A stretch of DNA of 64,000 nt from Marisediminitalea alba. GTDB taxonomy: Bacteria > Pseudomonadota > Gammaproteobacteria > Enterobacterales > Alteromonadaceae. The notes under the pieces were generated by a model, which was given only the letters and a program-made list of their open reading frames with translations, searched no databases and was not told the DNA's origin. Positions 1 through 10,092 of this stretch are shown here, piece by piece. The stretch is taken from positions 62,001-126,000 of the forward strand of contig NZ_PVNP01000013.1 of assembly GCF_002993365.1 (NCBI RefSeq), read 5' to 3'. The first letter of the stretch is position 1; every line of letters starts with the position of its first letter. The position numbers were made by a program, and so were the translations under genes.

Positions 1-200
1 CTGGCGGAGATACGCGGGCGAAACAGCTGAAATCCTGAAGATGACTGCTTAGCGCTTTTCTCGGCGACCTGCTCAACTTCCAGCGGCACCATGCCTTTTT
101 CACGCAGCTGCTGGCGGATTTGCCGGGCGTTATCGCCCTCCAGAACGCCACTTTTATTGCGCCCGTTGGCGGCAATGGCTTTGTATGCAAAAGCGGCCAT
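1..200 (-). CDS. gspF: Type II secretion inner-membrane platform protein GspF (N-terminal part, runs off the window)
   Basis: Only the first 66 codons lie in the window; the gene continues past base 1. The translated start [20 protein letters not shown], followed by an LEGDNARQIRQQLREKGMVPLEV-like segment, is the conserved cytoplasmic N-terminal domain of GspF. In this family the protein is a polytopic platform component that binds the GspE ATPase and GspL. The ATG at 200-198 overlaps the gspE stop by one base (TAATG), so the two are translationally coupled. A purine-rich ribosome site (GGGAGGA) lies just upstream inside gspE. It is the fourth gene of the gspC-D-E-F run. Confidence 0.9.
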   Translation of the reverse strand, partial: MAAFAYKAIAANGRNKSGVLEGDNARQIRQQLREKGMVPLEVEQVAEKSAKQSSSGFQLFRPRISA

Positions 201-1759
201 TAATCCTCCCGGGTAACCCGCAGCACTTCTTCCAGCGACGTTTGTCCGCTGAGTACTTTATGGCAACCGTCTTCACGAATACTCGGCGTGGTCTGGCGAA
301 TATATTTTTCGATAGCCTGTTCACCTTTGCCTTCATGCATCATGGTGCGTACCGCTTCATCAACAATCAGCAGTTCATGAATACCAGTACGGCCACGATA
401 GCCGGTTTGATTACAGGCTGCACACCCTTTAGGTGAATAGATCACTACATCCGTTGCATCGCTTAAGCCCAGTATCTGCGCTTCCTGCTCGCCGGGTGAA
501 TGCGGTGTTTTGCATTCCGGGCACAGTGTACGTACCAGACGCTGTGACAGCACGGCCAGTAAGCTGGATGACAGCAGAAACGGCTCTATACCCATATCTT
601 CAAGACGGGTAATAGCACCGGCTGCGGTATTGGTGTGCAGGGTAGATAATACCAGGTGACCGGTTAAACTGGCCTGCACCGCAATCTGGCCGGTTTCGAT
701 ATCACGGATTTCCCCCACCATGACCACATCCGGATCCTGACGAAGAATGGCCCGCAAACCCCGGGCAAAGGTCATTTCTACCCGCGGATTTACCTGGGTC
801 TGACCAATACCCTGCAAATCAAATTCGATGGGATCTTCCACCGTCATGATGTTGCGATCTTTGGAATTAATTTCGCTGAGGCCCGCGTAGAGCGTGGTAC
901 TTTTACCGGAGCCGGTTGGCCCGGTGACCAGGATAATGCCGTGCGGTTTACGAATTAAGGTAGAGAAGTGATCGCGGTTAACCTGGGTCATACCCAAATC
1001 AGTTAAATTTAACCGGGCATTATTTTTGTCGAGCAAACGCAGCACTACCCGCTCGCCATGGCTGGAAGGCAAGGTAGATACCCGCACGTCAACCGCGCGA
1101 CCGGCAATACGCAGCGTGATACGGCCATCCTGGGGTACGCGTTTTTCAGCGATATCCAGTTTCGCCATGACCTTGATCCGAGAAACCAGCATGGAAGACA
1201 GTTTGCGGTTAGGGCGCAGAATTTCGCGCAGTACGCCATCCACCCGGAATCGCACTACTAACTGATTCTCAAAGGTCTCAATGTGGATATCCGACGCGCC
1301 TTCTTTGATGGCTTCGCCGAGCATGGCATTAATGAGTTTAATGATGGGTGCGTCGTCTTCGCTGTCGAGCAGATCTTCGGTATCCGGCAGTTCTTCAGCC
1401 AGCGAGAATAAATCACTCTCGTTACCCAGATCTTCCATTAATTGTTTGGCTGCCGATGAATCGCGCTGATAAGCCTGGGTTAGCAAAGGCTCAAACTGGT
1501 CTTGCGGGAGCTCCTTAAGCACCAGTGCACCGGCATGATAACGACGGACTTCACTAAAGATTTCCAGTGGCGTATCGCTGGTGTGATAGAGCAATGCAGG
1601 CTCCTGATTGAGCTCCAGCAACACTTTGTGCCGCTTGGCAAAACCAAAGGGCAACTGTTGATCGTCTATCGTGTCTTCCGGTAACAGCTCTTCTGCCGAT
1701 TCAGCAGCCACGCTGGCTACTGATTCGGTAAGTTCGGGCTGCTTGGTTTCGGTGCTCAT
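200..1759 (-). CDS. gspE: Type II secretion ATPase GspE
   Basis: A 519-residue cytoplasmic secretion ATPase of the T2SS, the motor that drives pseudopilus assembly. An N-terminal GspE_N region (about 1-135) precedes the RecA-like core. The Walker A loop [10 protein letters not shown] is at about residues 280-289, an Asp-box region at about 308-312 (VEDPIE), and Walker B/His-box [10 protein letters not shown] at about 344-353. The four zinc-binding cysteines typical of GspE are present as CPEC (413, 416) and CAAC (446, 449). Length is normal. The start codon overlaps the gspD stop (ATGA), so gspC-D-E-F is a tightly coupled minus-strand operon. Confidence 0.97.
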   Translation of the reverse strand: MSTETKQPELTESVASVAAESAEELLPEDTIDDQQLPFGFAKRHKVLLELNQEPALLYHTSDTPLEIFSEVRRYHAGALVLKELPQDQFEPLLTQAYQRDSSAAKQLMEDLGNESDLFSLAEELPDTEDLLDSEDDAPIIKLINAMLGEAIKEGASDIHIETFENQLVVRFRVDGVLREILRPNRKLSSMLVSRIKVMAKLDIAEKRVPQDGRITLRIAGRAVDVRVSTLPSSHGERVVLRLLDKNNARLNLTDLGMTQVNRDHFSTLIRKPHGIILVTGPTGSGKSTTLYAGLSEINSKDRNIMTVEDPIEFDLQGIGQTQVNPRVEMTFARGLRAILRQDPDVVMVGEIRDIETGQIAVQASLTGHLVLSTLHTNTAAGAITRLEDMGIEPFLLSSSLLAVLSQRLVRTLCPECKTPHSPGEQEAQILGLSDATDVVIYSPKGCAACNQTGYRGRTGIHELLIVDEAVRTMMHEGKGEQAIEKYIRQTTPSIREDGCHKVLSGQTSLEEVLRVTRED

Positions 1760-3816
1760 TCGTTGCCATCCTGGGCTTTTTGCTGAGCTTCTTCCTCTTC
1801 GCGACGCTTCAGGTAATCTTCATAGGTAGGCGGCAGCGCCAGGCTGTCGTCCCACTTTGGTAATACCGGCGTTTCGGTGCGAGGCATCAGTGCAACGCCA
1901 CGCGACTGGCGCTCAAGCTGCTCAGCACGGATATAATTGTATTTACGCTTGCTGATTTCATTCATGGTGACGCCATCACGAATGATTTTGGGGCGTAAAA
2001 ATACCATCAGGTTGGTTTTGCGCTTGCTGCTGCTGGTAGATTTAAACAGATGGCCAAGAATCGGAATGTCACCCAGTAAAGGCACCTTAGATTCACTCTC
2101 CTGAATATCTTCGTCAATCAGGCCGCCAAGCACAATGGTGCCGCCGTCATCCACGATAACCGTGGTTTTGATTTGACGTTTGTTAATTGAAATATCCACC
2201 GAAGTGGCACCGGATACGCTCGAGACTTCTTGCTCGATGGTTAGCTGAATGGCGTTACCTTCGTTGATTTGCGGGGTAACCTGCAGCTTAATACCCACTT
2301 CCTGACGATCGACGGTCTGGAACGGGTTAGAGTTGTTGTCGCCGGTAGTCTGGCCGGTGATCACCGGTACTTCCTGACCCACAATAAAGAATGCCTCTTC
2401 GTTATCCATGGTGGTTAAATGCGGGGTCGCCAGAACGTTTGAGTTGGTATCGTTACTAACGGCCTGCACCACTGCGCCCCAGCCATTTTCCACAATCCCG
2501 GCGATCAAACCGTTAGCACCGCCAAGCAGGTTGGCGAGGGTGGTGAAATCGCCCTGGGTGGTATCCTGAGTTGTTACTACCTCACCGTTTGCGGTGACAT
2601 AGGTTGACTGAGTTGTCTGATCTTCTGCCTGACGCAAGGCTACACCCAGCGCGCCTACCGGTACCACGCCGTTATTAAACTGCGTACCGCCTCCGGCTTC
2701 TGACACAAATTGCATGCCCAGAGACGTACCGTCGCCTTCGTACATTTCAACAATAATGGCTTCAACCTGTACCTGAGCACGGCGAATATCCAGCTGGCGA
2801 ATCACCTCTTCTAGTGAGCGCATCATATCCGGCTCTGCGGTGATCACCAGTGCATTGGAGTCTTCGTGTGAATCGATACTGACATTACGATTAGAGGAAG
2901 TACGTCTGGCATTGCCGGCGCCGGCGGTTTCTTCTGCCTGTATACTGTCACTTACGCCCTGCAACACTTTCACCAGATCTTCGGCTTTGGCGTAATTGAG
3001 GAAAATAACCCGGGTATTGCCGTTGGTTTCGAGTTCCTGGTCCATGCGCTGTACCAGGTTAATCAGGCGTTTGCGGGCTTTGGAGTCGCCGCTTACGATA
3101 ATGCTGTTGGTGCGGTCATCGGCTACTACGCGGGGTTCACTTTTACCGCCCGCAGCTTGCTTACCCTGGGATTTGTTGATGCTTTCAATGATGCGCACCA
3201 TTTCTGAGGCTGAGGCAAATTGCAGCTTCACAATGTCGACTTCTTCGTCACCGGCGCGGTCAACCCGTTCAATGATTTCTACCAGGCGGTTTACTACGGC
3301 TGCGCGGCCGGTCAGCATCATTACATTCGATGGGTCGTGGCTCACCACGTTACCACCACCGGCCTGATCGTTGAGCTGGCGTAAAATCGGTGCAAGCTCA
3401 CGTACTGGCACGTTATACACCGGGATTACGCGGGTGATCATTTCGTCGCCGTCGAGATTCGCGTTTTCCACCACCGGAATATTGGAGGTTTTGGCGTCTT
3501 TGGAGCGGACTACCTTTAAAATACCGTTGGGCATTTCAACCACGGCAAAATCGTACACCTGCAGCACGTTTAAGAAGAACTGATAATACTGTTCCTCATT
3601 CAGCATGTCGTAGCTGATGACGCTGATTTTGCCTCTTACATTGGGGTCTACAATGATGGTTTTTTGCAGGTTCTTACCAACAATCGTAATAAATTCGTTG
3701 ATATCCGTATCCTGAAATTTGGGCATACGATCGATTGCCGCTGCCTGCACACACATTAATGTGGTGCAGATTGCTACGCTCATTCGGGTCAACCAGGTTC
3801 GACCAACTCGCCTCAT
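1756..3816 (-). CDS. gspD: Type II secretion outer-membrane secretin GspD
   Basis: A 686-residue secretin that forms the outer-membrane exit channel of the T2SS. An N-terminal signal peptide (about 1-28, ending after the AAA at the cleavage region) is followed by N0-N3 domains. A Ser/Gly/Thr-rich stretch with the N3 insertion covers about residues 275-300. The C-terminal secretin domain contains the conserved [14 protein letters not shown] segment near residue 600. The tail after about residue 650 is rich in Glu, Lys and Arg and resembles the S-domain that binds a pilotin or TM assembly factor. It lies 27 bases after gspC and overlaps gspE by 4 bases. Confidence 0.97.
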   Translation of the reverse strand: MRRVGRTWLTRMSVAICTTLMCVQAAAIDRMPKFQDTDINEFITIVGKNLQKTIIVDPNVRGKISVISYDMLNEEQYYQFFLNVLQVYDFAVVEMPNGILKVVRSKDAKTSNIPVVENANLDGDEMITRVIPVYNVPVRELAPILRQLNDQAGGGNVVSHDPSNVMMLTGRAAVVNRLVEIIERVDRAGDEEVDIVKLQFASASEMVRIIESINKSQGKQAAGGKSEPRVVADDRTNSIIVSGDSKARKRLINLVQRMDQELETNGNTRVIFLNYAKAEDLVKVLQGVSDSIQAEETAGAGNARRTSSNRNVSIDSHEDSNALVITAEPDMMRSLEEVIRQLDIRRAQVQVEAIIVEMYEGDGTSLGMQFVSEAGGGTQFNNGVVPVGALGVALRQAEDQTTQSTYVTANGEVVTTQDTTQGDFTTLANLLGGANGLIAGIVENGWGAVVQAVSNDTNSNVLATPHLTTMDNEEAFFIVGQEVPVITGQTTGDNNSNPFQTVDRQEVGIKLQVTPQINEGNAIQLTIEQEVSSVSGATSVDISINKRQIKTTVIVDDGGTIVLGGLIDEDIQESESKVPLLGDIPILGHLFKSTSSSKRKTNLMVFLRPKIIRDGVTMNEISKRKYNYIRAEQLERQSRGVALMPRTETPVLPKWDDSLALPPTYEDYLKRREEEEAQQKAQDGNE

Positions 3817-3843
3817 GTTTAATTCCTGTTTTACTTGCTTAAA

Positions 3844-4812
3844 TTATTGCTCTGGCATGTCCAGATACAGTGTAATGTACTCGCCTTCGCGGGTCACCGT
3901 CAGCTCGATGGACTGCGCTGTTCTTAATTCGCCCATGGCCTCTCTGGCCTGCGCCGGATCGGTTAAGTCCAACCCGTTTATCTGGATCACAATGTCGCCG
4001 TTTTGTAACCCCACCGACTCAAATAAGCTGGGGTTCTTACCCGGTTTCACTTTATAGCCGGCCATCTGGCCGCCTTCGAGTGCCGGGGTCACGGTAATAA
4101 AATCAATAAAGCTGGATGGGCTCTCACGCAGCGCCTCGGTGGCTGCCACGGCTTCGTCACTTAACTCGCGAGCCGGCTGCGGACTGTTATCAATTCTGCC
4201 CATGGTTGCAGTACTTTGGTTATTGCCGCGGGTAATTCTGCCGGTTGCCGGTGATTGTTGTGCAGCGCGGCGCTTGGTAAAATCCAGACCATCGAGCATC
4301 AGAGTTTCGTGGCGGCCGCCATTTTTAATAATAACGCGGTCGGTATGAACCTGAGAAAGCGTGGCATTGGTACCTTCAATCTTCTCGCCAATGGCGTAGG
4401 TTGCCTGTTTGCCGCGGTTTTCAATGATGGCGGTACCCTGATCTTCAGCGCTGGTCGATACCACACCGGACAATACCAGATTAAGCTGAGTTTCCGGTGC
4501 GTCGGTTATAGTTTCCTGGACTGGCGGTGGTACCGCTTTATTTACTTCGCCAAATAAATTCAGGCGTTGTATTTGGCTAATGTCGACCCCACGTTGGGAG
4601 TTTGATGATGACCCGGCGGAACGGGGGCCAGCGGCGTTGAGCCCGGCTAGGCTGGCATTGCTATCTGGCTCGGGAATGAGTTTCCAGGTGATTTCAGCAG
4701 CGAAAGCAATGAGATACAGGCACAATAACACCACCACCGCGAGTCGAATGCGGGGTTGGTGAGCGCTAAATAAGGCCGGTAAATTTTGTAAGCTGGATTG
4801 ATTTAATATCAT
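3844..4812 (-). CDS. gspC: Type II secretion inner-membrane clamp protein GspC
   Basis: A 322-residue bitopic inner-membrane protein that links the T2SS platform to the secretin. A single membrane helix lies at about residues 22-42. The periplasmic homology region (about 95-175) holds LNLFGEV and LVLSGVV motifs typical of the HR domain that contacts GspD. A C-terminal PDZ domain (about 235-320) contains SLFESVGLQNGDIVIQINGL. First gene of the gsp operon. The 139-base spacer to hslR must hold its promoter and the divergent hslR promoter, but I see no convincing boxes there. Confidence 0.95.
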   Translation of the reverse strand: MILNQSSLQNLPALFSAHQPRIRLAVVVLLCLYLIAFAAEITWKLIPEPDSNASLAGLNAAGPRSAGSSSNSQRGVDISQIQRLNLFGEVNKAVPPPVQETITDAPETQLNLVLSGVVSTSAEDQGTAIIENRGKQATYAIGEKIEGTNATLSQVHTDRVIIKNGGRHETLMLDGLDFTKRRAAQQSPATGRITRGNNQSTATMGRIDNSPQPARELSDEAVAATEALRESPSSFIDFITVTPALEGGQMAGYKVKPGKNPSLFESVGLQNGDIVIQINGLDLTDPAQAREAMGELRTAQSIELTVTREGEYITLYLDMPEQ

Positions 4813-4951
4813 CTGAAAACAACTAATTGGTGAACAAATAACCGCGAAAAAACGTTCCCATCATAGCCTAGTCTGCGCGGGGGCAACAACATTAATCCGA
4901 TCAGGTTAAAATTATATTACAGTTTAGTAATTAAACGCATGAGAACAACCG

Positions 4952-5350
4952 ATGGCTAATGATGCAACCAATGAACTAAAGGTCCGGCTGGACAAATGGC
5001 TCTGGGCAGCGAGGTTAACCAAAACCCGTGCACTGGCAAGAGACCTGATTCAGGCCGGAAAAGTTCACTACAACGGGCAAAAAAGCAAACCGGGTAAAAT
5101 TGTTGAACCCGGTGCGGCCATCCGGGTGCCTGCTGGCTGGGACGTTAAAGAGCTTATCGTTCAGGGCGTTTCTGAAAAACGCCTGCCGGCGAAAGACGCT
5201 CAGCTATTATATGAAGAGACGCCTCAGAGCATCGCTAAAAGGGAAGAGAATCAGGCCGCCCGAAAATCGCAAAGCTTCCATAATCCGCGACCGGAAAGCC
5301 GCCCCGACAAAAAGCAGCGTCGCGAACTTATTAAATTTAAACATCAGTGA
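4952..5350 (+). CDS. hslR: Ribosome-associated heat shock protein Hsp15 (S4 RNA-binding)
   Basis: A 132-residue basic protein. The S4 domain occupies about residues 10-70 (VRLDKWLWAARLTKTRALARDL, shown here only in outline) and carries the LDKWLWAARL signature of Hsp15. The C-terminal tail is rich in Lys, Arg and Gln. In E. coli Hsp15 binds the free 50S subunit carrying a nascent chain and moves the tRNA so that stalled ribosomes can recycle. It is followed 27 bases later by hslO, the same linkage as in enterobacteria, so the two are probably one heat-responsive transcription unit. Confidence 0.95.
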   Translation: MANDATNELKVRLDKWLWAARLTKTRALARDLIQAGKVHYNGQKSKPGKIVEPGAAIRVPAGWDVKELIVQGVSEKRLPAKDAQLLYEETPQSIAKREENQAARKSQSFHNPRPESRPDKKQRRELIKFKHQ

Positions 5351-5377
5351 TAACACTGATGAAAGACAGGAAAAACC

Positions 5378-6277
5378 ATGAATCAGTTTGATCAGTTACA
5401 TCGTTATTTATTCACTGACGCCAGCGTGCGCGGTGAATTGGTTAGATTGCAGGACACGTTAAAGCCAATCGTGCATAGCACCGACTATCCGTTGGCCATC
5501 CAGCAACTGCTGGCCGAGATGGCCGCAGCCACCAGTTTGTTAACCGCTACGCTGAAATTTGAAGGTGAAGTAGGGCTACAAATTCAAAGCCAGGGTAAAG
5601 TGCGTTATGCCGTAGTTAATGCGACCCACGAACAAACCCTTCGGGGCGTGGCCCGCTGGGATGAGGAAGCCGATTTATCGACTGCCAGCTTCGCCGAACT
5701 GGTGGCTAATGCTGTCCTGGTTATTACCATTACGCCTACCGAAGGAGAGCGTTATCAGGGCGTTGTGGCGCTCGATAAAGGCTCGCTGGCGGGCTGTATT
5801 GAAGATTACTTCGAACGCTCAGAGCAATTGGCAACCCGCGTATTTATCCATACTGACTTAGCAGACAAGGACGCGCCTAAGGTAGCCGGGATGTTTTTAC
5901 AGGTAGTACCAACCAGCAGTGAAGCCACTAACGTGACTGCCGACAGTGAATTTGAGCACCTCTGCACCTTAACTGAAACCATGACACCCGAAGAGTTGTT
6001 TGCTTTGCCTGCACAGGATGTTTTGCACCGGTTGTACCATGAACAAACCGTTGAAGTGTATGCGCCGGAAGCGGTAACCTTTGCCTGTACCTGCTCACGT
6101 GAACGTAGCGCCGAAGCATTGCGCAACATCGACAAAGCTGAACTGCTGGCGATTATCAAAGAAGAAGGTTCAATTAACATGAACTGTCAGTACTGCCATA
6201 CAGAGTATCGCTTTGATGAAATTGACGTGGAAGCGTTAAAGAGCGGCTATAACAGTGCACCAGAAGCCTCACAGTAA
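5378..6277 (+). CDS. hslO: Redox-regulated holdase chaperone Hsp33
   Basis: A 299-residue cytoplasmic chaperone activated by oxidative unfolding. The N-terminal HSP33 core spans about 1-180. The C-terminal redox switch has the four zinc-binding cysteines as C-x-C at 237 and 239 (ACTCSRERS) and C-x-x-C at 270 and 273 (NCQYCH). This is the standard arrangement for a functional disulfide switch. A GAAAGACAGGAAA leader gives a usable ribosome site. It is the second gene of the hslR-hslO unit, and a small conserved gene follows after about 10 bases. Confidence 0.96.
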   Translation: MNQFDQLHRYLFTDASVRGELVRLQDTLKPIVHSTDYPLAIQQLLAEMAAATSLLTATLKFEGEVGLQIQSQGKVRYAVVNATHEQTLRGVARWDEEADLSTASFAELVANAVLVITITPTEGERYQGVVALDKGSLAGCIEDYFERSEQLATRVFIHTDLADKDAPKVAGMFLQVVPTSSEATNVTADSEFEHLCTLTETMTPEELFALPAQDVLHRLYHEQTVEVYAPEAVTFACTCSRERSAEALRNIDKAELLAIIKEEGSINMNCQYCHTEYRFDEIDVEALKSGYNSAPEASQ

Positions 6278-6288
6278 GCGGTTGATTG

Positions 6289-6531
6289 ATGGCTGATTTT
6301 CACATTAGAGCGCTTGAGCTGGCCAGAGCCGGTGACTGGGATGGCTCTCACGATTTGGTTCAGGACTATAACGATGAATTTTCCTGCCTGATCCACGGCT
6401 ACCTGCACCGGGTTGAGGGGGATGAGTTTAATGCCCGTTATTGGTATACCCGGGCTGGCACTACAATGCCGGCGAATTCACTGGAACAAGAGTTGGCGCG
6501 CCTGGAGAGTCTGGTGGGCGGCAACGGCTAG
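6289..6531 (+). CDS. Small conserved protein of unknown function (80 aa)
   Basis: Directly downstream of hslO (11 bases) and probably co-transcribed. The ATG at 6289 is preferred; an in-frame TTG at 6286 is the alternative start. The predicted protein is acidic, has no signal peptide or membrane helix and is rich in aromatic residues in the middle (IHGYLHRVEGDEFNARYWY). Its helical spacing and the A-x-x-Y/W pattern (NARYWYTRAG) resemble a single TPR-like repeat in small proteins of gammaproteobacteria. I do not recognise a function. A weak ribosome site suggests translational coupling to hslO. Confidence 0.7.
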   Translation: MADFHIRALELARAGDWDGSHDLVQDYNDEFSCLIHGYLHRVEGDEFNARYWYTRAGTTMPANSLEQELARLESLVGGNG

Positions 6532-6719
6532 CCGAGCGTAGTTAATCCTTTTCTTATACTTTCTTTTGCATGCGGCGGTGATTACCAGATTTGTTAAGTA
6601 CATTAACGAAATCACTCGCTGCATACGAATTCTTATTGATGTGCCCACAGGTTCGATGCTATTGCTAGCGTAGCCGACTCTCACCTGAGAGCCGGACTGA
6701 TACGTCTTATGGAGAAACA

Positions 6720-7904
6720 ATGAATCGAACCCTGGCTACCACCGTAATATTCAGCGGCTTTTTTCTGCTCGGCATCCTGTTGCTGATGTGGGGGATCCTG
6801 CTGCCTCGTATGGCGGCAGAGCTGACTATGAGCAGTTTTGTTAGCGGTGCATTGTTTACATTGTTTTCACTGGGCATGATGATGGGCGCGATTATTGGTG
6901 GCAAATATGCGTCGCGATTTGAGTTCTTGCCGTTGTTTGCCAGTTTGTCGCTGGTAAATGCCCTGTTCATCGTTATCGCCGGCTTAATGCCAAACTGGCC
7001 GGGATTGCTGGTGATTGTGTTTATTGTTGGGGTGTTGAGCTCCTGTAAAATTACCATTGGCCATACGGTAATCGCCCAGCTCTATGTAGAAAAACGCTTT
7101 GCCATGATGGGCATTATGGACTTTATGTTTAGCCTGGGCACGCTGGTGGCGTCTTTCTACGTGTCGCTTATCTTCTTGTGGCAGGCTAACTGGCGCTTGC
7201 CGCTGCACTTTCTGGCCGGTTTGTGGGTTATTCTGGCGCTGTTTACTTTTCTCAGTGTGCGCAATGCCAATGCAAAATTACCGGTTGAGAAACAGCAGGA
7301 GTCGGCGCCTAAGCAAACCCTGGCGTTTGCCACTATCGTGCGTCAGCCGGTGTTTTTATTGTTGGCGGTAGCCAGTTTTGGCTATGGTGCGGTGGAATTT
7401 GGTACGGTTAACTGGTTTGTGAGTTACGCACAGCAGGGCCTGGGCTTTGATGGTGATGCAGCCCGCTTGCTGCTAGCTGGTTTTACCGGTGGAATGGCGT
7501 TGAGTCGTTTGACCTTTGCGTATTTTCTGCGCTGGTTTAGCGTGCACCGGTTAATGGTGGTGCTGGGCACCATGTTGCTGGCCGGTGCCATTATTGCCAA
7601 GCTGGGCGATACCTTTATGCCGATAATGCTGGGTAACTTCCTGTTAGGTCTGGGGCTTGGCGGCCTCTTCCCATTAATCCTCTCTGCCGCCATGAATATC
7701 GACAGCGAAAAAGGCCCGTTGTTATCAGGAATAACCATTCTCGGGAATGCCATGGGGGTGCAACTGGTGTCGCTTGGTACCGGTGCCTGGGCCGGGATAG
7801 CTTCTATTCAAGTGGCTTACTGGGCTGTGCCGATGGCAGCGGTGCTACTCTGGAGTGCCACCTGGTTTTACAGTCGCATTATTAAGCGAGGTCAGGTGTA
7901 TTAG
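6720..7904 (+). CDS. Major facilitator superfamily transporter (TsgA/FucP-like)
   Basis: A 394-residue inner-membrane protein with about 12 predicted hydrophobic helices and a charged central loop (about residues 182-200, [15 protein letters not shown]). The N-terminal half ([26 protein letters not shown]) follows the MFS helix 1-3 pattern and resembles the TsgA/FucP sugar-type subgroup. Substrate cannot be told from the sequence. A GGAGAAAC ribosome site precedes the ATG. The stop overlaps the convergent envZ stop by 4 bases. The 188-base upstream gap contains a short hairpin (CTCTC-ACCT-GAGAG, 6678-6691). Confidence 0.85.
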   Translation: MNRTLATTVIFSGFFLLGILLLMWGILLPRMAAELTMSSFVSGALFTLFSLGMMMGAIIGGKYASRFEFLPLFASLSLVNALFIVIAGLMPNWPGLLVIVFIVGVLSSCKITIGHTVIAQLYVEKRFAMMGIMDFMFSLGTLVASFYVSLIFLWQANWRLPLHFLAGLWVILALFTFLSVRNANAKLPVEKQQESAPKQTLAFATIVRQPVFLLLAVASFGYGAVEFGTVNWFVSYAQQGLGFDGDAARLLLAGFTGGMALSRLTFAYFLRWFSVHRLMVVLGTMLLAGAIIAKLGDTFMPIMLGNFLLGLGLGGLFPLILSAAMNIDSEKGPLLSGITILGNAMGVQLVSLGTGAWAGIASIQVAYWAVPMAAVLLWSATWFYSRIIKRGQVY

Positions 7905-9241
7905 AGCCCCTCGCTGGGCAGCCAGAACTCAGCAATCAGGCCTTCTTCGGGGTGATTGCGCAGGTTAATCTGCCCGCCATGCATCTCGATAATACGCTTG
8001 GTGATGGCCAGTCCTAGTCCTGAACCGCCGGAATTGCGCGCTGAGTCGCCCTGAGAGAATGGGCGGAAGACGTTTTCCAGACTATCCTCAGGAATGCCCT
8101 GACCAAAGTCCCGAACTTTACAGACCACCCGGTTTTGCTTCTTGTCAAAATAGGTGGTGATTTCTATATGGTTACTGCCGTAGCGGAAGGCGTTTTCAAT
8201 CAGATTATCCAGCACCCGTTTGAGGGCGACTTTACGCAATGGAATATTCGGCAGTGGATTGAGCTCCAGGTGAATGGACTGACGGTCTTCCGCGGAGGGA
8301 TTAAACTGCTGATTGGTGTTACGGGCATCGGTTAATTCGGTAATTAACGGGTTCAGGTTGGCAATGGTCTGGCGTTCCTGTTGTTCCTGCCGGGCATACT
8401 CGATGAACTGATCAATAATCGCATTCATGTCTTCGATATCGCTGACGATGCCTTCTTTCACCCAATCCTGATCCTCGGGCAGCATTTCGGTGGCCAGGCG
8501 AATACGGGTAAGTGGGGTGCGCAGGTCGTGGGAAATCCCCGCCGTCATTACCATTCGATCATGCTCTAACTGCTTTATCCCCTGGTTCATGCGGTTAAAC
8601 GCTTTGGTTACCTCAATCATTTCGCTGGTGCCATCTTCTTTCAGCGGTGGTGGGAACTGCCCCCGGCCCACTTTGATTGCAGCGCGCTGCAGTGCGCTCA
8701 ATGGCCGGTTAAGGCGAAAAACAAACAGCCAGCCGCCACCCACACTTAAAATACCAATTAGCAACAGATACAGGGTTAATGGGAAGATATTGGCTTCACT
8801 TAAGCCGTACACCGGTACGCGGATCCAATTGTCTGGCAGGCTGGCGATTTTGATCCAGACATAATAAGGCGTGGATTGCTGATCAAGCTGGGGCGCACTA
8901 ATGCGCACTTCGGCTTTTTCGTCCAACTGCTCGGTGACCTGGGCAGACATAAACTGATAAAAGGTAGCCTGCCCCAATCTGGCAGCCTTTGCTTCGGTAT
9001 CAGTAAAAATGCGAATACCGGTTTGGGCTTTTAAGGTACGCAGGTATTCCGGGTCGTTGAGTTCGTCCACGTGAGTTTTGAGTGTGGCAGCCTGGGTGGC
9101 AATCAGGCTGTTGATTTGCTCGTAACTGGGCCGGATAAAATACATGGTGACCGACAGGTAAGAGACGACCTGGTTGATCAACAATAAAACGCCAATCAGC
9201 AGTACGGTTTGGCCAAAGGCGCTTTTAGGGAGTAATCGCAC
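7901..9241 (-). CDS. envZ: Osmosensor histidine kinase EnvZ
   Basis: A 446-residue inner-membrane sensor kinase. Membrane helices lie at about 12-35 and 152-175 and enclose a periplasmic domain. A HAMP domain follows (about 176-228), then the HisKA H-box [12 protein letters not shown] with phospho-acceptor His238. The HATPase domain has N-box [11 protein letters not shown]1 DFGQGIPED and G2 GGSGLGLAI. The start is GTG at 9241, 8 bases after the ompR stop, as expected for the ompR-envZ operon. It phosphorylates and dephosphorylates OmpR in response to osmolarity, controlling porin genes in relatives. Confidence 0.95.
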   Translation of the reverse strand: MRLLPKSAFGQTVLLIGVLLLINQVVSYLSVTMYFIRPSYEQINSLIATQAATLKTHVDELNDPEYLRTLKAQTGIRIFTDTEAKAARLGQATFYQFMSAQVTEQLDEKAEVRISAPQLDQQSTPYYVWIKIASLPDNWIRVPVYGLSEANIFPLTLYLLLIGILSVGGGWLFVFRLNRPLSALQRAAIKVGRGQFPPPLKEDGTSEMIEVTKAFNRMNQGIKQLEHDRMVMTAGISHDLRTPLTRIRLATEMLPEDQDWVKEGIVSDIEDMNAIIDQFIEYARQEQQERQTIANLNPLITELTDARNTNQQFNPSAEDRQSIHLELNPLPNIPLRKVALKRVLDNLIENAFRYGSNHIEITTYFDKKQNRVVCKVRDFGQGIPEDSLENVFRPFSQGDSARNSGGSGLGLAITKRIIEMHGGQINLRNHPEEGLIAEFWLPSEGL

Positions 9242-9249
9242 GGGTCAAG

Positions 9250-9975
9250 TTACTGGGCAACCGCGCCATCCGGCACGAACACATAACCTAAACCCCATAC
9301 CGTCTGGATGTAACGTGGATTGGCTGGATCTTCTTCCAGCATACGGCGCAGGCGGGATACCTGAACATCGATGCTGCGTTCCAGAGCGCTGTAGTCACGG
9401 CCTCTGGCCAGATTCATTAGTTTGTCACGGGACAACGGCTCACGTGGGTGAGTGACCAGTGATTTTAATACTGCAAATTCGCCGCTGGTAAGCGACAGGG
9501 ATTTGCCGTCGTCGGTCATTTCGCGGGTGGCCAGGTTTAACCGGTAACTGCCAAACTCGACAATTTGCTCTTCCATGGATGGTGCGCCGGGGGCCTCGTG
9601 TGTCTGACGACGCAGTACTGCCTTAGCGCGGGCAAGCAGTTCCCGTGGATTAAAAGGCTTTGGCAGGTAGTCGTCGGCGCCCATTTCCAGGCCGATTATG
9701 CGATCGACCTCATCGCCCTTGGCGGTTAACATAATAATGGGCATCTTGCTTTCTGCCTGACGCATACGGCGGCAGATAGACAGGCCATCTTCACCGGGCA
9801 GCATCAGATCAAGGACCATCAAATGAAAGTTTTCACGTTCTAACAGGCGGTCCATCTGCTCGGCATTCGCCGCGCTTCTTACCTGAAAACCCTGCTCTAC
9901 CAGGTAGCGCTCAAGCAAGCTACGTAACCGCATATCGTCATCGACGACTAATATTTTTGATGTTTCCTGACCCAT
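9250..9975 (-). CDS. ompR: Response regulator OmpR
   Basis: A 241-residue transcription factor. The receiver domain (about 8-120) has the acidic pocket VVDDD (11-14) and phospho-acceptor Asp56 (MVLDLMLPGEDG), plus the switch Thr and Lys in MLTAKGDE and PKPFNPREL. The C-terminal winged helix (about 140-237) ends in RYIQTVWGLGYVFVPDG, a typical OmpR/PhoB output domain. It heads the ompR-envZ operon. A strong hairpin lies 24 bases upstream of the start (see 9999-10031). Confidence 0.96.
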   Translation of the reverse strand: MGQETSKILVVDDDMRLRSLLERYLVEQGFQVRSAANAEQMDRLLERENFHLMVLDLMLPGEDGLSICRRMRQAESKMPIIMLTAKGDEVDRIIGLEMGADDYLPKPFNPRELLARAKAVLRRQTHEAPGAPSMEEQIVEFGSYRLNLATREMTDDGKSLSLTSGEFAVLKSLVTHPREPLSRDKLMNLARGRDYSALERSIDVQVSRLRRMLEEDPANPRYIQTVWGLGYVFVPDGAVAQ

Positions 9976-9998
9976 TTCTGCCTCACTGACAACCGCGT

Positions 9999-10031
9999 TC
10001 CGGTATCACTATAACCCTAAGTGATACCGGA
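9999..10031. repeat. Perfect 12-bp inverted repeat between ompR and nhaD
   Basis: Arms TCCGGTATCACT (9999-10010) and AGTGATACCGGA (10020-10031) are exact complements around a 9-base loop. No U-run follows on either strand, so it is not a standard intrinsic terminator. It sits 24 bases upstream of the ompR start on the minus strand and about 60 bases after the nhaD stop. Possible roles are an operator or leader hairpin for ompR, or an mRNA 3'-end stabiliser for nhaD. Confidence 0.55.
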
Positions 10032-10092
10032 CAAAAGTGCTCAGATGTTTCGAACCGGCACGGATTGTTACAAAGCGTGTCAGGCGTGTAAT

